Shown in pieces: positions 4,891 to 5,576 of a stretch of 5,576 nt of DNA. The notes beneath the pieces are model-generated. The model had not been told where the DNA came from, did no database searches, and saw only the letters and a program-made list of their open reading frames with translations. The DNA comes from Nocardioides sp. (GTDB lineage Bacteria > Actinomycetota > Actinomycetes > Propionibacteriales > Nocardioidaceae). The translations under genes were made by a program, and so were the position numbers. The stretch's first letter is position 1; each line of letters begins with the position of its first letter. The DNA is taken from contig JAKDNC010000259.1 of assembly GCA_030452025.1 (NCBI GenBank), forward strand, positions 1 to 5,576, in the 5' to 3' direction.

Positions 4891-5280
4891 TCACCCGACC
4901 AGGGTGTTGAGCAGGTGCTCCAACTCTCGCTCCGGGTCCGCGGCCAGTCCGCTGTGGACCGGGCCGGGTTGGAGCACGGTGCTCTTGGGGGCCTTCACGA
5001 ACCCGAAACGTACGCCGATCGGCTGACCGGCCGCGGCCCCGCCGCGCTGGTCGCCGGCACAGACGCCTTCGACGAACTCGAGCGCGGAGCGCACCTGGTC
5101 GAGGTCGAGCCTGCGGTCCAGGGCGCTGAGCCGGTCCCGGTCGACGCGCCACGCAGCGGCCAGGTAGTCCGCCATCTGGCAGTAGAGGACCACGCCGACG
5201 TTGACGAACTCTTCGCGCTCGATGCGCGGCACGCAGCGTAGGACGACGTACTGGTAGGCAAGCCTGCCCGACCCGCTCAT
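4891..5280 (-). CDS. DUF3037 domain protein
   Basis: The 129-residue protein runs from ATG 5280-5278 to the TGA at 4893-4891 and spans a whole DUF3037 domain. Recognisable family features are YQYVVLRCVPRIEREEFVNV (residues 9-28), GVVLYC (29-34), LSALDRRLDLDQV (51-63), and the C-terminal APKSTVLQPGPVHSGL (97-112) followed by DPERELEHLLNTLV. There is no signal peptide or membrane segment. Biochemical function is unknown. The frame stays open upstream to 5391, but that extension lies inside the kinase gene, is Arg/Cys-rich and lacks family similarity, so the ATG in the ATGA overlap is preferred; only a G-rich run (GGGGGG, 6 nt upstream) could serve as ribosome-binding site. The 4-bp overlap implies translational coupling to the HipA-like kinase; I recall this gene pair as recurrent in actinobacteria. 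Confidence 0.88.
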   Translation of the reverse strand: MSGSGRLAYQYVVLRCVPRIEREEFVNVGVVLYCQMADYLAAAWRVDRDRLSALDRRLDLDQVRSALEFVEGVCAGDQRGGAAAGQPIGVRFGFVKAPKSTVLQPGPVHSGLAADPERELEHLLNTLVG

Positions 5281-5576
5281 GACCGGCCCCCCGGCAGCCA
5301 CTTCCGCGCGCCCAGTCGCGCACACAGGAAGGCAACGTACGCCGCACGCACGGCCTCCGCATCCTCTGCGCCGGGAACAGGCTCGAGCCACTCGTCGGGG
5401 ACCTGCGCCAAGATGTCGAGGAACACCGACTCGTCGAGGAGAGCCGAGATCCGCTGGTCCGCCGCGGGCAGCTCGTCGACGTGGCCGAGCATCACGTGGT
5501 CGCTGGCGTCCCAGGGTTGCTTCGCGAAGCGAGCCGGGTCGGTGACTCCACGACTCCAGGCATGGTGGAAGTAGAG
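5277..5576 (-). CDS. HipA-like kinase, C-terminal 99 residues, start beyond the window
   Basis: An uninterrupted minus-strand frame enters at 5576 and ends at TGA 5279-5277. It starts LYFHHAWSRGV and continues RFAKQPWDASDHVMLGHV, which matches the region after the catalytic loop in HipA-family kinases of the kind found next to DUF3037 genes, where a segment like DHGASLYFHHAW is followed by a P-x-D-x-SDHV stretch. The remainder is a helical, acidic tail (DEWLEPVPGAEDAEAV) ending ARKWLPGGRS. The ATP-binding and catalytic residues lie outside the window, so activity cannot be judged. HipA itself phosphorylates glutamyl-tRNA synthetase in a toxin-antitoxin pair; there is no evidence that this distant relative does so. 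The partner downstream is DUF3037 rather than a HipB antitoxin. Family call is from motif memory over a partial sequence. Confidence 0.72.
   Translation of the reverse strand, partial: LYFHHAWSRGVTDPARFAKQPWDASDHVMLGHVDELPAADQRISALLDESVFLDILAQVPDEWLEPVPGAEDAEAVRAAYVAFLCARLGARKWLPGGRS

Noticed and set aside
4538..5362. 274-codon minus-strand open frame across the chelatase end, convergent gap and DUF3037 gene
   Set aside because: It runs through the convergent gap and over DUF3037 in another frame; the translation is almost all Arg/Pro/Gly/Ala, typical of a shifted GC-rich frame.

Overview
The window is GC-rich chromosomal DNA from an actinobacterium. Gene density, ATGA-type overlaps, strong GC bias at third codon positions, and the protein sequences (long-form glycine hydroxymethyltransferase, SirA-type sulfite reductase, HipA-like kinase/DUF3037 pair) fit the Nocardioidaceae or a related order. 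The genus is inference.

Layout: (1) 1-825, minus strand: N-terminal 275 residues of a glycine hydroxymethyltransferase, cut by the window edge exactly at the PLP-binding lysine. (2) 826-1287: divergent intergenic region. It holds a probable leaderless promoter for glyA and, on the plus strand, an unannotated 31-residue leader peptide ending in RRHVDLGRTRSMMCWPR, with several RNA hairpins between it and the next gene. (3) 1288-4791, plus strand: an assimilatory sulfate-reduction operon made of ferredoxin-sulfite reductase, a 63-residue two-CxxC protein, [4Fe-4S] APS reductase, a possible 29-residue coupling ORF, and a sirohydrochlorin chelatase. (4) 4792-4890: convergent gap with a perfect 14-bp inverted repeat, a likely bidirectional terminator. 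(5) 4891-5576, minus strand: a DUF3037 protein overlapping the end of a HipA-like kinase by 4 bp.

How it works together: CysH reduces adenylyl sulfate to sulfite, SirA reduces sulfite to sulfide with six electrons from ferredoxin, and the chelatase inserts iron into sirohydrochlorin to make the siroheme SirA needs. As I recall it, Mycobacterium tuberculosis has the same core order (sirA, cysH, chelatase-like gene). No ATP sulfurylase (cysDN), sulfate transporter or siroheme methyltransferase is present here. The leader peptide suggests the operon is controlled by translation of an upstream ORF in response to cysteine or sulfur supply.

I see no mobile element, CRISPR array, tRNA or rRNA, and no wholly new multi-gene system. 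The most notable items are the leader peptide with mutually exclusive RNA pairings, the two small ORFs inside the operon, and the inverted repeat in the convergent gap.
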